In this document: in pieces, positions 17,365-28,524 of the stretch
How positions within the stretch are numbered: the first letter of the stretch is position 1
Layout: each line of letters begins with the position of its first letter
Assembly (NCBI RefSeq): GCF_016862315.1
Contig: NZ_BOMS01000043.1
Span: forward strand, 49,700-113,699
Length of the DNA: 64,000 nucleotides
Direction of reading: 5' to 3'
Source of the DNA: Actinoplanes palleronii
GTDB lineage: Bacteria > Actinomycetota > Actinomycetes > Mycobacteriales > Micromonosporaceae
Position numbers and translations under genes: made by a program
Notes under the pieces: model-generated
Told to the model about the DNA's origin: nothing
Seen by the model: only the letters and a program-made list of their open reading frames with translations
Database searches by the model: none

Positions 17365-18615
17365 GTGTCAACGGGGGAGAACTGTCCGCGGTGTGCCGCG
17401 ACGACGATCAGCAAGCTGTCCGCCGATCCGTGGTGCCCGGCCTGCGAGTGGAACCTGGACCGGTACGACCCGGACCAGCGGGCGCCCGAGCTGGGCTGGC
17501 GGTGGCTGGACCGGCGGCTGTTCCGGGCCGCCTTCTGGCTGACCGAGCGGCAGTACGCCGAGCTCAGGGCCGCGCCGTCGATCGGCCGGGCGGCGACAGC
17601 GGCCCGGATCGTCACGGTCACCGTCTCGGTGCTGCTGCTCGCCATGGTGGCCGCGCTGCTGGTGGTCGGGATCCGGCTGCTCACCTATGACGTCGTCAAC
17701 CCGATCAACCTGATCGGGGCGCTGCTGATCGGGATGGCCGTGGTGCTCCGGCCGCGGCTGGGCCGGCTGTCCCGGTACCGCGAGGAGGCGCAGGAACTCG
17801 GGCGGAGCACCGCGCCGGCCCTGTTCGCGGTGATCGACCGGGTGGCCGGTGCGATCGGCGCGCCGGTGCCGGACCTGGTGCTGCTCTCGGCCGAGCACAA
17901 CGCCTTCACCGCCACGGCCGGTCTGCGCCGCCGCCGGGTGCTGTGCCTGGGCGCGCCGCTGTGGAGCGTGCTGGACCCGCAGGAGCGGGTCGCCCTGCTC
18001 GGGCACGAGCTGGGGCACTTCGTGAACGGCGACGTCCGGCGGGGCCTGCTCACCCAGGCCGCGGAGAACACGCTGGGGCAGGTGTCCTACCTGCTGCGGC
18101 CGGGCCGGGGGACCGGGTTGGTGACCATGGTGGTGGAGTTGCTCTCCCGGGTCGCGGCCCAGTTCTTCCTGCTGCTGCACCTGCTGCTGGTCTGGATCAG
18201 CCGGCGTGACTCCCAGCGGGCCGAGTACCTGGCCGACGAACTGGCGGCGAAGGCGGCCGGCAGCGCGGCGGCGATCCGGCTGCTGGACTCGTCCCTGCTC
18301 CTCGACGCGATCGACACCGTGGTGCGGCGGGAGGCCCGGGCGGGTCAGGGCGCGGCGGCCTGGCGGGCGGCGGCGGATCAGGCGCGATCCCGGCTGGCGG
18401 CCGACGTGACGGCGTACCGGCAGCTCAACCGGCGTACCGCGGTGTCGCTCTTCAGCACCCACCCGCCGGCCGGGCTGCGGGCCGGACTGCTCGCGGCCCG
18501 GGCGGCACAGCCGGCCGCGGTGGTCGTCACCGAGCCGGAACAGGCCCGGATGGACGACGAGCTCGCCACGCACTACGAACGAGTGCGCCGCGAGCTCGCC
18601 GTTGCGGCTCGATGA
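17365..18615 (+). CDS. M48-family membrane metalloprotease with N-terminal zinc ribbon
   Basis: 416 residues from a GTG. The N-terminus has a CPRC...CPAC ribbon (7-27). Two hydrophobic helices lie at about 82-104 and 112-130, the zinc site HELGH is at 214-218 with a later Glu in EYLADELAA, and a third hydrophobic stretch (FFLLLHLLLVWI) is near 270. The pattern is HtpX-like, consistent with membrane-protein quality control with the protease domain in the cytoplasm. The zinc ribbon in front is unusual for plain HtpX. It is convergent with greA, the stops being 7 bp apart. Confidence 0.88.
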   Translation: MSTGENCPRCAATTISKLSADPWCPACEWNLDRYDPDQRAPELGWRWLDRRLFRAAFWLTERQYAELRAAPSIGRAATAARIVTVTVSVLLLAMVAALLVVGIRLLTYDVVNPINLIGALLIGMAVVLRPRLGRLSRYREEAQELGRSTAPALFAVIDRVAGAIGAPVPDLVLLSAEHNAFTATAGLRRRRVLCLGAPLWSVLDPQERVALLGHELGHFVNGDVRRGLLTQAAENTLGQVSYLLRPGRGTGLVTMVVELLSRVAAQFFLLLHLLLVWISRRDSQRAEYLADELAAKAAGSAAAIRLLDSSLLLDAIDTVVRREARAGQGAAAWRAAADQARSRLAADVTAYRQLNRRTAVSLFSTHPPAGLRAGLLAARAAQPAAVVVTEPEQARMDDELATHYERVRRELAVAAR

Positions 18616-18622
18616 GGGCGGT

Positions 18623-19117
18623 TCAGCCCTCGAAGGCGCCGAACTTGACCACGGTGACCTTGATGTCGGAGCCGCTGGGCGCGGTGTAGGTCACGGTCTC
18701 GCCGGGACGGGCGCCGAGGATCGCCTTGCCGAGCGCCGACTCCGGGCTGTAGACGGTCAGGTCGGTGGTCGACGAGATCTCCCGCGAGCCGAGCAGGAAG
18801 CTCTCGGTGTCGTTCTGGTCGTCGTCGAAGTAGATCGTCACGACCGAGCCGGGCACCACCGAGTCGGCGGCCTGCACCTCGCCGACCTCGGAGTTGCGCA
18901 GGAACTCCTTCAAGTACAGGATCCGGCCCTCCTGGCGGCTCTGCTCCTCACGGGCCGCGTGGTAGCCGCCGTTCTCCCGGAGGTCGCCTTCTTCACGCCG
19001 CGCGTTGATCTCCGCAGCCACCGCCGGCCGACCGGCGATCAACTCGTCGAGCTCGGCCTGCAGTCGGTCGTGAGCGTCCTGGGAGAGCCAGGTCTTCGGC
19101 GCCTCGGAACTGGGCAC
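18623..19117 (-). CDS. greA: Transcription elongation factor GreA
   Basis: 164 residues, the standard length. The N-terminal coiled coil (LSQDAHDRLQAELDELIAGRPAVAAEINARREEGDLRENGGYHAAREEQ) carries the acidic tip DLRENGGYHAA needed to stimulate RNA polymerase cleavage. The C-terminal FKBP-like part has VVPGSVVTIYFDDD and SALGKAILGARPGETVTYTAPSG. GreA rescues backtracked RNA polymerase. Confidence 0.97.
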   Translation of the reverse strand: MPSSEAPKTWLSQDAHDRLQAELDELIAGRPAVAAEINARREEGDLRENGGYHAAREEQSRQEGRILYLKEFLRNSEVGEVQAADSVVPGSVVTIYFDDDQNDTESFLLGSREISSTTDLTVYSPESALGKAILGARPGETVTYTAPSGSDIKVTVVKFGAFEG

Positions 19118-19234
19118 GATCGATCTCCTTGCTGGTACGGGCGGTGCACAACATGAGTCGCGTCAGAACGCAGCGAATTACCAACCTTACCAGCGGTATG
19201 CATTCCACCGGGTCGGTCGATGTCCCGTCCGGGG

Positions 19235-19657
19235 TCAGCCGACGGGGCGGCAGCTCATCACGTCACCGACCACGCCACGGGCGGTCGTCGGCACCGATTC
19301 GGTCACCTCGACCTCGCCGCCGCCGGGTGGCGCGGGCACGGTCACGGTCCGGGTGCCGAGCTCGTAGCCCTGGAAGTCGCGGGCGCGCAGCGCGCAGGAG
19401 GCGGACTCGCCCTCCGGCACCCGGACCCGGAACTTGATCACCATCTCGGCGTCGGTCGGCTCGTTCCAGCCGACGATCTCCGGGCTGTAATTCGTTTGAC
19501 CGAATTTTTGGTAATATGACCACGTTACGCCGAGTGCCACGATGCCGAACAACGTCGCCGCCACGATCAGGGTCAGCGGTTTGCGCCGCCGGCCGTCCCG
19601 GCGTCGGCCGTATCGGCCGGGCGGGAATACCGGGGTTGTGGCGCGCGTCTCGCTCAC
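19235..19657 (-). CDS. DUF4307 single-pass membrane protein
   Basis: From GTG 19657 (GAGG upstream) the product is 140 residues. A basic, Arg-rich cytoplasmic stretch (YGRRRDGRRRKP) is followed by one membrane helix (LTLIVAATLFGIVALGVTWSYY), then an extracytoplasmic beta-rich domain with Cys pair (SCALRARDFQGYELGTRTVTV ... VMSCRPVG). This is the DUF4307 layout, found only in actinobacteria. The function is unknown. It is divergent from mca, a frequent neighbour. Confidence 0.88.
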   Translation of the reverse strand: MSETRATTPVFPPGRYGRRRDGRRRKPLTLIVAATLFGIVALGVTWSYYQKFGQTNYSPEIVGWNEPTDAEMVIKFRVRVPEGESASCALRARDFQGYELGTRTVTVPAPPGGGEVEVTESVPTTARGVVGDVMSCRPVG

Positions 19658-19771
19658 CTGTCGACCTCTCGTGCGGTTGTAGACGTTGGGATCGGCCAGA
19701 ATGGCAGAGTCCATCTTCGCAGCCGATCCCGGCCCGCTCACGGCAGGCCTGGTCGAGAGGGTTCTGAAACT

Positions 19772-20653
19772 GTGGCTGAGCAACTGCGTCTCATGACTGT
19801 GCACGCGCACCCGGACGACGAGTCCAGCAAGGGCGCCGCCACCATGGCGAAATACATCGCCGAGGGCGCGTCGGTTCTCGTCGCCACCTGTACCGGGGGT
19901 GAGCGGGGAAGCGTGCTGAACCCGCAGATGGACCGGCCCGAGGTGCTGGCGGACATCACCAACATCCGCCGCAAGGAGATGGACCGGGCCCGCGAGATCC
20001 TCGGGGTCGACCAGGCCTGGCTCGGGTTCGTCGACTCCGGGCTGCCCGAGGGCGACCCGCTGCCGCCGCTGCCGGAGGGCTGTTTCGGCCTGCAGGACCC
20101 GCAGGAGGCGGCCAAGCCGCTGATCAAGCTGATCCGCGAGTTCCGCCCGCACGTCATGACGACGTACGACGAGAACGGCGGCTACCCGCACCCCGACCAC
20201 ATCATGTGCCACCGGGTGTCGGTGGCGGCCTTCGACGCGGCCGGCGACCCGGGGCTCTACCCCGAATTGGGCGAGCCGTGGCAGCCGCTGAAGCTGTACT
20301 ACAACTCCGGCTGGACCCGGGCGCGGATGCTCGCGCTGCACGAGGGCATGCTCGCGGCCGGGCTGGAGTCGCCGTACGCGGAGTGGCTGGAGAAGTGGTC
20401 GGACCGGAACGACCGGGGCGACAAGATCACCACCCGGGTCGAGTGCGGTGAGTACTTCCACGTCCGCGACGACGCGCTGCGCGCCCACGCCACTCAGGTC
20501 GACCCGGACGGGTTCTGGTTCCACATCCCGCTGGAGATGCAGCAGAAGGTGTGGCCGACCGAGGACTTCGAGCTGGCGCGCTCACTCGTCGACAGCCCGA
20601 TCCCGGAGTCCGACCTGTTCGCGGGCATCCGGGAGAAGGTCGAAGCCGCCTGA
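19772..20653 (+). CDS. mca: Mycothiol S-conjugate amidase
   Basis: 293 residues from a GTG. The zinc motif is HPDDE at 13-17, with the second zinc His in YPHPDHIMCHR. The C-terminal half has the ALRAHATQVDPDGFWFHIP region characteristic of Mca rather than MshB. The enzyme splits mycothiol conjugates into glucosamine-inositol and a mercapturic acid, the actinobacterial counterpart of glutathione detoxification. Its presence identifies the host as a mycothiol producer. The next gene follows 17 bp behind. Confidence 0.95.
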   Translation: MAEQLRLMTVHAHPDDESSKGAATMAKYIAEGASVLVATCTGGERGSVLNPQMDRPEVLADITNIRRKEMDRAREILGVDQAWLGFVDSGLPEGDPLPPLPEGCFGLQDPQEAAKPLIKLIREFRPHVMTTYDENGGYPHPDHIMCHRVSVAAFDAAGDPGLYPELGEPWQPLKLYYNSGWTRARMLALHEGMLAAGLESPYAEWLEKWSDRNDRGDKITTRVECGEYFHVRDDALRAHATQVDPDGFWFHIPLEMQQKVWPTEDFELARSLVDSPIPESDLFAGIREKVEAA

Positions 20654-20670
20654 GCAGTACGCTGAGGGGC

Positions 20671-21021
20671 GTGGACATTATCGCGGTCAACAACTTCGGG
20701 GACACCCGTGACGGCGGTCTGGCCGGGCCGATGGGCCTGTTCCTGATCGTGCTGATGTGTATCGGGACGGTCCTGTTGATCCGCAACATGAACAAGCGCA
20801 TTCGTCGGCTTCCCGACAGTTTCGACGCCGGAGCCGAGCGCGAACGTGTGGCGGAAATCGCCCGGCTCAACGCTGATCTTGAGCGTTCCGGTGACGAGCC
20901 GGCCGACAGTGTCGAAGCGGGTCGATCGACCAAGGTCGACGAAAGTGCGGAAGCCGAGGTCGGGGCGGTGTCGGACGAGAAACGTGAGTCCGCATCGGAC
21001 AACGGCACGACCGGACGGTGA
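20671..21021 (+). CDS. Small single-pass membrane protein with charged tail
   Basis: 116 residues from GTG 20671, which has GAGGGG close upstream. A hydrophobic helix (MGLFLIVLMCIGTVLLI, about 21-37) is followed by a basic stop-transfer NMNKRIRRLP and an acidic, Ser-rich tail of 65 residues likely to be disordered. The N-terminus (VNNFGDTRDGGLAGP) precedes the helix. It lies 17 bp behind mca and is probably cotranscribed with it. I know of no function. Confidence 0.75.
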   Translation: MDIIAVNNFGDTRDGGLAGPMGLFLIVLMCIGTVLLIRNMNKRIRRLPDSFDAGAERERVAEIARLNADLERSGDEPADSVEAGRSTKVDESAEAEVGAVSDEKRESASDNGTTGR

Positions 21022-21179
21022 TCGTCTCGTCGCCCACCGCGCTGGCTTTCCGGCTCGCGGCGGGCGGCGAGTGCCGCGGGCCGTCAGCCGTCAAGCCCTG
21101 TTGTGTTCATCGGGATTGATTTAGCCTTCCGCCCGGGGGCCACACGGCTCCTGGACCCTGCGCGGAAGGGGGCGCCGAC

Positions 21180-21371
21180 ATGACCACTGTCCGGCGCCGA
21201 CTCTCCGAAACGCATCTGCACGTGCATCGTCCCGTGCTGTCCATGATCGAGCCGCGGTCCCGGCATTTCTCCGGGCCGCGCCACCGGGCCACGATCGCGC
21301 CGCGGTGCCGACGCTTCTCCGGGCCGCGCCACCGGGCCACGATCGCGCTGCATCCCCGGGCGCGATCATGA
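21180..21371 (+). CDS. Possible small Arg-rich protein coupled to the GGDEF/EAL gene
   Basis: 63 residues from ATG 21180, with AAGGGGG 7 nt upstream. The stop TGA overlaps the next start (ATGA, 21368-21371), as in translationally coupled pairs. The frame contains two 16-residue tandem repeats (core RxFSGPRHRATIAP). Because the repeat is DNA-level (48 bp), the frame could stay open by chance in GC-rich sequence. The ribosome site and overlap argue for translation. Confidence 0.4.
   Translation: MTTVRRRLSETHLHVHRPVLSMIEPRSRHFSGPRHRATIAPRCRRFSGPRHRATIALHPRARS
21246..21341 (+). repeat. Tandem 48-bp repeat, two units
   Basis: Units 21246-21293 and 21294-21341 differ at only about six positions and begin ATCG. 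The last 20 bases of each unit are identical. The period is a multiple of three and stays in frame with the small reading frame that contains it. Confidence 0.85.
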
Positions 21372-23890
21372 GCGTCCCAACCTCGCCACAGCGTCGCGCG
21401 TGGACCACTCTGGCCGGGCGCTCCCGTCCGGTCCGCATCCTGACCGTGACCGTCGTGCTGGCCGCGCTGGCGGCCGTGCTCCTCGGCGCCCTGCAGCGAC
21501 CGAGCCTGATCGCCGGCAGCCCGCTGTCACCTGTCGACGGCGCCTGCGTCGCGGCCGTGCTGGCCGCCATCGCCCAGCTGGCCGGCCTGCGCTTCCGGCT
21601 CGGTCCGGACGCGGTGTCGGTGAGCTGGGCCGAGGCGGCCGTGGTGGTCGGGCTGGTGGTCTGCCCGGCCGGGTGGCTGCCGGCCGCCACCCTGGCCGGC
21701 ATCGGCGCGGCCTGGCTGCTGCTGGCCTGGCTGACCGGGCTGCGCAACCCCGCCGAGATCGTCCACCTGGTCGCCTCGATGACCCTCGGTGTCTCGGCGG
21801 CCACCCTCGTCACCTCGCTGCTGGCCGGCGACGCCGGGGTGCGCAGCGGCCGGCTGGCCCTGGCCCTGGTCGCCGGGGCGCTCACCTATCTGCTGATCAC
21901 TTTCGGCCTGGTGGTGCTCACCCTGACCCTGCAGCGGGACGCCTCGCCGGTGCAGGTGGCCGCGAAGGTGCTCTACGCCAAGGCGCCGATGTCGACCGGC
22001 AACGTGATCGTCGGGCTCTGCGCGGTGTACGCCATGGTCAGCGAGCCGCTCTGGCTGCTCGCTTTCGGGCCGGTGCTGTGGCTGCTGCACCGGACATACC
22101 GTTTCCACCTGCGGGTCGCCGAGGAGCGCCGGATGTGGCAGGCGTTCGCCACCGCCACCGCCCGGATGCCCGGCGCCAGCGAGGCCGAGGTGGCCCGGGC
22201 CGGGCTGCGCGGCGCGCTGGACGTGTTCGGCGCCCGCCGGGCCGAGCTGGAGCTGCGCGGCGAGCAGGGCCACCGCCGGTACACCCAGGACGGCCCGGGG
22301 CAGAACCCGGACATGGCCGGCTCCGGCCCGGCGGTCACCCGCAGCATGGCGGTGGCCGGCCGCCCGGTCGGCGAGCTCACCGTCTGGCTCGGCGAGCCGA
22401 CCCTGCCGGTGCCGCACGACGAGACGGCGATCGCGGCGTACGGCGAAGCGCTGGCCGGGGCCCTGCACGACGCGGCCGCCCACCAGCGGATCGTCGAACT
22501 CGACGCCCGGGCCGCGCACGACCGGGGGCACGACCCGCTGACCGGCCTGATCAACCGGGCCGCGCTGGTGACCGAGGGGGACGTGGTGCTGCGCGCCGGC
22601 GAGCGGGACCGCCCGGTCGCCCTGCTGCTGCTCGACGTCGTCAACTTCCGGGACGTGAACAGCACGCTCGGGCACCGCGGCGGCGACGAGGTGCTGCGCC
22701 TGATCGCCGAACGCCTCACCGACCAGGCCCGCCCCGGCGAGCTGATCGCCCGCACCGGCGACGACGAGTTCGCGCTGATGCTGCCGGCCCTGACCACGCT
22801 GACCGGCCCGGCCGGCTGGGCGCACGGCGCGCCGCACACCCTCTCCCAGGCCCTGCGCCGGTCCCGGGAGCTGGTCGAGCAGCTGCGGCTGCCGATGCGG
22901 GTGGCCGGGGTCCGGCTGGCCGTCGAGGTGACCGTCGGCGCGGTCGTCGCCCAGGCCGGCCACGTCGAGGTGAACGAGCTGCTGCGGCGGGCCTCGCTGG
23001 CCGCCGGGCGAGCCAAGGAGCTGGGGCTGACCGTCGGGACCTACGACAGCGGTCAGGACGCCAGCAGCACCGACCAGCTCGCGCTGCTCGCCGAGCTGCA
23101 GGACGCGTTCGCCGCCGACGACCAGATCATGCTGCACCTGCAGCCCGCGGTCGACCTGGTCACCGCGGAGCCGACCGGTTGCGAGGCGCTGGTCCGCTGG
23201 CGGCACCCACGGCGCGGGCAGCTCTCGCCGGCCGAGTTCCTGCCCGCCGTGGAACGCAGCGAGCTGCTCATCCCGTTCACCCGGCGGGTGCTCGACCTGG
23301 CGCTGGCCTCGGCCGCGGACTGGACCGCGGCCGGCATCGACGTACCGGTCTCGGTGAACGTCTCGGCCCGCAGCCTGACCGACCCGACCTTCCCGGCGCA
23401 GGTCACCGAGGCGCTGCGCCGGCACCGCACGCCGGCCTCGCGCCTGGTCCTGGAGATCACCGAGTCGGTGGCGGTCAGCGAGCGGGACATCGTGGACGAG
23501 GTGCTGGCCCGGTTGCGGGCGACCGGGGTGCAGATGTCGCTCGACGACTTCGGCACCGGGTTCTCCTCGCTGTCCTCGGTCACCCGGATCCAGGTCGACG
23601 AAATCAAGATCGACCGCTCGTTCGTCGACGAGATGATCGACTCGGCGGCGGCCGGCGCGGTGGTCCGCGGCGCGGTCGAGCTCGGCGCGCGACTCGGTGT
23701 GCGGGTGGTCGCCGAGGGCATCGAGACCATCGAGCAGCGGGCCGCTCTGATCGAGCTGGGCTGCCCGTCCGCGCAGGGCTACCACTTCTGCCGGCCGATG
23801 CCGGCCGACAAGATCGTTCAGGCACTGACCCAGCTGGCCCGGGCCGCCCCGGCCAACGTCACCCCGCTGCAGGCGGACGACGCTTCCTAG
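21368..23890 (+). CDS. Membrane-bound GGDEF/EAL protein for cyclic di-GMP turnover
   Basis: 840 residues from ATG 21368. About 260 N-terminal residues carry several hydrophobic helices (VRILTVTVVLAALAAVLLGAL and six or so more) forming a MASE-like sensor. A short link leads to the GGDEF domain (about 395-560), starting DPLTGLINRA, with the active motif altered to RTGDDEF. The EAL domain (about 585-825) has CEALVRW, NVSARSL, EITES, DDFGTGFSS and KIDRSFV, so phosphodiesterase residues look complete. The protein probably degrades c-di-GMP. Cyclase activity is uncertain because the second Gly of GGDEF is Asp. It appears coupled to the preceding small frame. Confidence 0.92.
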   Translation: MSVPTSPQRRAWTTLAGRSRPVRILTVTVVLAALAAVLLGALQRPSLIAGSPLSPVDGACVAAVLAAIAQLAGLRFRLGPDAVSVSWAEAAVVVGLVVCPAGWLPAATLAGIGAAWLLLAWLTGLRNPAEIVHLVASMTLGVSAATLVTSLLAGDAGVRSGRLALALVAGALTYLLITFGLVVLTLTLQRDASPVQVAAKVLYAKAPMSTGNVIVGLCAVYAMVSEPLWLLAFGPVLWLLHRTYRFHLRVAEERRMWQAFATATARMPGASEAEVARAGLRGALDVFGARRAELELRGEQGHRRYTQDGPGQNPDMAGSGPAVTRSMAVAGRPVGELTVWLGEPTLPVPHDETAIAAYGEALAGALHDAAAHQRIVELDARAAHDRGHDPLTGLINRAALVTEGDVVLRAGERDRPVALLLLDVVNFRDVNSTLGHRGGDEVLRLIAERLTDQARPGELIARTGDDEFALMLPALTTLTGPAGWAHGAPHTLSQALRRSRELVEQLRLPMRVAGVRLAVEVTVGAVVAQAGHVEVNELLRRASLAAGRAKELGLTVGTYDSGQDASSTDQLALLAELQDAFAADDQIMLHLQPAVDLVTAEPTGCEALVRWRHPRRGQLSPAEFLPAVERSELLIPFTRRVLDLALASAADWTAAGIDVPVSVNVSARSLTDPTFPAQVTEALRRHRTPASRLVLEITESVAVSERDIVDEVLARLRATGVQMSLDDFGTGFSSLSSVTRIQVDEIKIDRSFVDEMIDSAAAGAVVRGAVELGARLGVRVVAEGIETIEQRAALIELGCPSAQGYHFCRPMPADKIVQALTQLARAAPANVTPLQADDAS

Positions 23891-24039
23891 GCCGCGCCTC
23901 GCCTCGGCCGGGTTCCGCATCGACCTCGGCCTGACGGACGCGCCGCTGTCCTTGATCCGACGTTCCGGGGTGGAGGCTGTGCCAGACTCGGGAGCCACGG
24001 GACGTTCCGTGACATCGAGTTCAAGGAGTGGCACTCCAG

Positions 24040-26031
<1,992 letters not shown>

Positions 26032-26038
26032 CGCCGGA

Positions 26039-26599
26039 TCAGCCGGCCTTGGGCAGGTGGTCGTCCGGGGAACTTTGCAGCAGCCACGCCAACGGCATCT
26101 TGGTCGCGGCCTCGTAGATGCCGGCGTCGGTGAGCCGGTAGAGCGTCACGGTGTTGGCCGCGTCGCGGTCGACCACCCAGTAGCGGGGGATGCCAGCGCG
26201 TGCGTATTCCTTGACTTTGGTGTCCTGATCCATGGACCTGGAGCCGGGCGACACGATCTCGACGGCGAGTAGCAGGTCGGTGAGCGCCGGCCAGATGCCC
26301 TGCGGGCGCTGCGCCCAAAGGGTCAGATCGGGAATCCGGCCGCCATCGCCGTCCGGCCCGGGGATGCGGATGCCGACGGCCTGCAGGACCTGCCGCGTTG
26401 GCCATCCCGCGCCGGTCAACCAGAACTGAAGATCCGAGGCGATTCCGGCGTGATCTGTGTCGGGCGGCGGTGTGATGGTGATCGCCCCCTCGGCGCTCAA
26501 CTCGAACCGGTGGCCGTGTTCATCCGCCTCGATCATGGCGGTCAGGTCCGTGAGCGTGACGGTGCGCGGCAGGGACCTGGCGAATGCCTCTGCGCTCAT
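26039..26599 (-). CDS. Uma2-family (DUF820) putative endonuclease
   Basis: 186 residues. The restriction-like core is present: FELSAEGAITITPPP, a helix with Asp (DTDHAGIASDLQFWL), IPDLTLWAQRP (P-D motif), LLLAVEIVSPGSRSMDQDTKVKEYARAGIPRYWVVDRD with E-V-S-x-S-x-x-x-D-x-x-x-K. These residues match the PD-(D/E)xK fold. Actinobacteria often carry many copies, and the biological role is unclear. Confidence 0.9.
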   Translation of the reverse strand: MSAEAFARSLPRTVTLTDLTAMIEADEHGHRFELSAEGAITITPPPDTDHAGIASDLQFWLTGAGWPTRQVLQAVGIRIPGPDGDGGRIPDLTLWAQRPQGIWPALTDLLLAVEIVSPGSRSMDQDTKVKEYARAGIPRYWVVDRDAANTVTLYRLTDAGIYEAATKMPLAWLLQSSPDDHLPKAG

Positions 26600-26693
26600 G
26601 CGTCCATGTTAATTGCCACCTGTGCCGCTCACCCCGTACCGGAAAGGGGTTGATTTTTGGGTTGAGCTGGGGCGTCGCTAGGCTGGGCGGGCG

Positions 26694-27836
26694 ATGGATA
26701 CCCGAACCGGTCTGCCCGTAGTCGGCATGGTGGGTGGCGGCCAGCTGGCCCGGATGACCCACCAAGCCGCTATCTCCCTCGGCCAGTCACTGCGTGTGCT
26801 CAGTGAGAAGCCCGACGACAGTGCCGCGCTGGTCGCGGCGGATGTGCCTATCGGCACGCACACCGATCTGGCTGCTCTGCGTGAGTTCGCCAAGGGGTGC
26901 GACGCCGTCACCTTCGACCACGAGCACGTGCCGACCGAGCACATCGAGGCGCTCGAGGCCGAGGGCGTGAAGATCTTCCCGGGGTCGAAGGCGCTGGTCT
27001 TCGCCCAGGACAAGGGCCTCATGCGGGAGCGCCTCGCGGCGCTCGGCGCGCCGGTGCCACGCTGGGCGCGGGTGAGTTCGGCCGCCGAGATCGAGGCGTT
27101 CGCCGACGGTTCCTGGCCGGTGGTGGCCAAGGCGACCCGGGGAGGGTACGACGGTCGCGGCGTCTGGATGGTCGGCTCCCGTGAGGCGGCCGAGGACCTG
27201 GTCTCCACCGGGATCCCGCTGATCGTCGAGGAGAAGGTGCCGCTGCGGCGGGAGCTCGCGGCGCTCGTGGCGCGGTCGCCGTTCGGGCAGGTCGCGGCGT
27301 ACCCGGTGGTGGAGACCGTGCAACGCGACGGGATCTGCGTCGAGGTGATCGCCCCGGCACCCGGCCTCTCCGACGACCTCGCCCTGGCCGCGCAGCAGCT
27401 CGCCATCGACCTGGCCACCGAGCTGGGTGTGGTCGGCCTGCTGGCCGTCGAGCTGTTCGAGACCGACGCCGGCATCGTGGTGAACGAGCTGGCGATGCGC
27501 CCGCACAACTCCGGGCACTGGACCATCGAGGGCGCCCGGACCTCGCAGTTCGAGCAGCACCTGCGGGCCGTCCTGGACTATCCGATGGGCTCCACCGCGC
27601 TGACCGCCCCAGTCGTCGTGATGGCGAACGTGCTGGGCGGGCAGCCCGGCGGGATCTCCATCGACGAGCGGCTGCACCACCTGTTCGCCGCCGTCCCGGA
27701 CGCGCGCGTGCACCTCTACGGCAAGCAGGTCCGCCCGGGCCGCAAGATCGGGCACGTGACCGTGCTCGGTGACTCGTTGACCGAGGTGCGCGCGCGAGCC
27801 GCGCGGGCCGCGCAGTGGCTCCAGGAAGGCAACTGA
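26694..27836 (+). CDS. purK: 5-(carboxyamino)imidazole ribonucleotide synthase
   Basis: 380 residues, an ATP-grasp enzyme of de novo purine synthesis. The N-terminus is [34 protein letters not shown], the ATP-grasp EEKVPLRRE and the C-terminal [17 protein letters not shown] are typical of PurK. It carboxylates AIR with bicarbonate and ATP. It overlaps purE by one base. A TANNNT box (TAGGCT, 26679-26684) lies 9 nt before the start, so the leader is short. Confidence 0.97.
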   Translation: MDTRTGLPVVGMVGGGQLARMTHQAAISLGQSLRVLSEKPDDSAALVAADVPIGTHTDLAALREFAKGCDAVTFDHEHVPTEHIEALEAEGVKIFPGSKALVFAQDKGLMRERLAALGAPVPRWARVSSAAEIEAFADGSWPVVAKATRGGYDGRGVWMVGSREAAEDLVSTGIPLIVEEKVPLRRELAALVARSPFGQVAAYPVVETVQRDGICVEVIAPAPGLSDDLALAAQQLAIDLATELGVVGLLAVELFETDAGIVVNELAMRPHNSGHWTIEGARTSQFEQHLRAVLDYPMGSTALTAPVVVMANVLGGQPGGISIDERLHHLFAAVPDARVHLYGKQVRPGRKIGHVTVLGDSLTEVRARAARAAQWLQEGN

Positions 27837-28333
27837 TGGCACCCGTCGTCGGCATCATCATGGGCAGCGACTCGGACTGGCCGACCATGGAGGCCGCCGC
27901 GCTCGCGCTCGCCGAGTTCGAGGTGCCGTTTGAGGTCGGCGTGGTCTCCGCGCACCGCACGGTCCGCAAGATGGTGGACTACGCGGAGTCGGCGGCCGGC
28001 CGCGGCATCCAGACGATCATCGCGGGGGCGGGTGGCGCCGCGCACCTGCCGGGCATGGTCGCCGCGCTCACCCCGCTGCCGGTGATCGGCGTCCCGGTGC
28101 CGCTCAAGCACCTGGACGGGATGGACTCGCTGCTGTCGATCGTGCAGATGCCGGCCGGTGTGCCGGTGGCGACCGTGTCGATCGGCGGGGCGCGCAACGC
28201 CGGGCTGCTCGCGGTCCGGATCCTCGGCGCGTCCGACCCGGTGCTGCGTCAGCGGATGACCGACTTCCAGGTGGGCCTGGAGAAGATGGTCGAGGAGAAG
28301 GACGCGGCTCTCCGCACGAAACTGCTCGGCTGA
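27836..28333 (+). CDS. purE: 5-(carboxyamino)imidazole ribonucleotide mutase
   Basis: 165 residues starting at the A shared with the purK stop. The class I PurE signature is complete: [17 protein letters not shown] with the active-site His, [11 protein letters not shown] and [16 protein letters not shown]. The enzyme moves the carboxylate from N5 to C4 of the imidazole, following PurK directly. The 3' end is followed by a family 2 hairpin. Confidence 0.97.
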   Translation: MAPVVGIIMGSDSDWPTMEAAALALAEFEVPFEVGVVSAHRTVRKMVDYAESAAGRGIQTIIAGAGGAAHLPGMVAALTPLPVIGVPVPLKHLDGMDSLLSIVQMPAGVPVATVSIGGARNAGLLAVRILGASDPVLRQRMTDFQVGLEKMVEEKDAALRTKLLG

Positions 28334-28357
28334 GACCGCGACGCGGCTCCCGGCTCT

Positions 28358-28410
28358 GGCTGGCCCTCAGGGGTGTCTCCGCGCTGCGGAGGCACCCCTG
28401 AGAACCAGCC
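28358..28410. terminator. Bidirectional hairpin, second member of palindromic family 2
   Basis: 23-bp arms (28358-28380 and 28388-28410, three mismatches) around a 7-nt loop, lying between the converging purE and the giant membrane protein gene. The left arm repeats 22 nt of the hairpin at 16006-16027 exactly. Confidence 0.75.
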
Positions 28411-28524
28411 GACCACCCGGACGCGCGCTGCGGCCCGGACCGCAGCGCGGGCGTCGCGCGAGACCGTCACGGGACATGGCTCGTAGCCTGCGGACGGCCG
28501 CTCGTTTTTCGTACCAAATAGGGT

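Noticed and set aside
21022..21179. Possible c-di-GMP riboswitch before the GGDEF/EAL region
   Set aside because: No GEMM-type conserved core or paired tetraloop receptor could be found in the spacer.
28334..28524. Small frames between purE and the giant membrane protein
   Set aside because: The spacer is mainly the family 2 hairpin. Frames are short and have no ribosome site.
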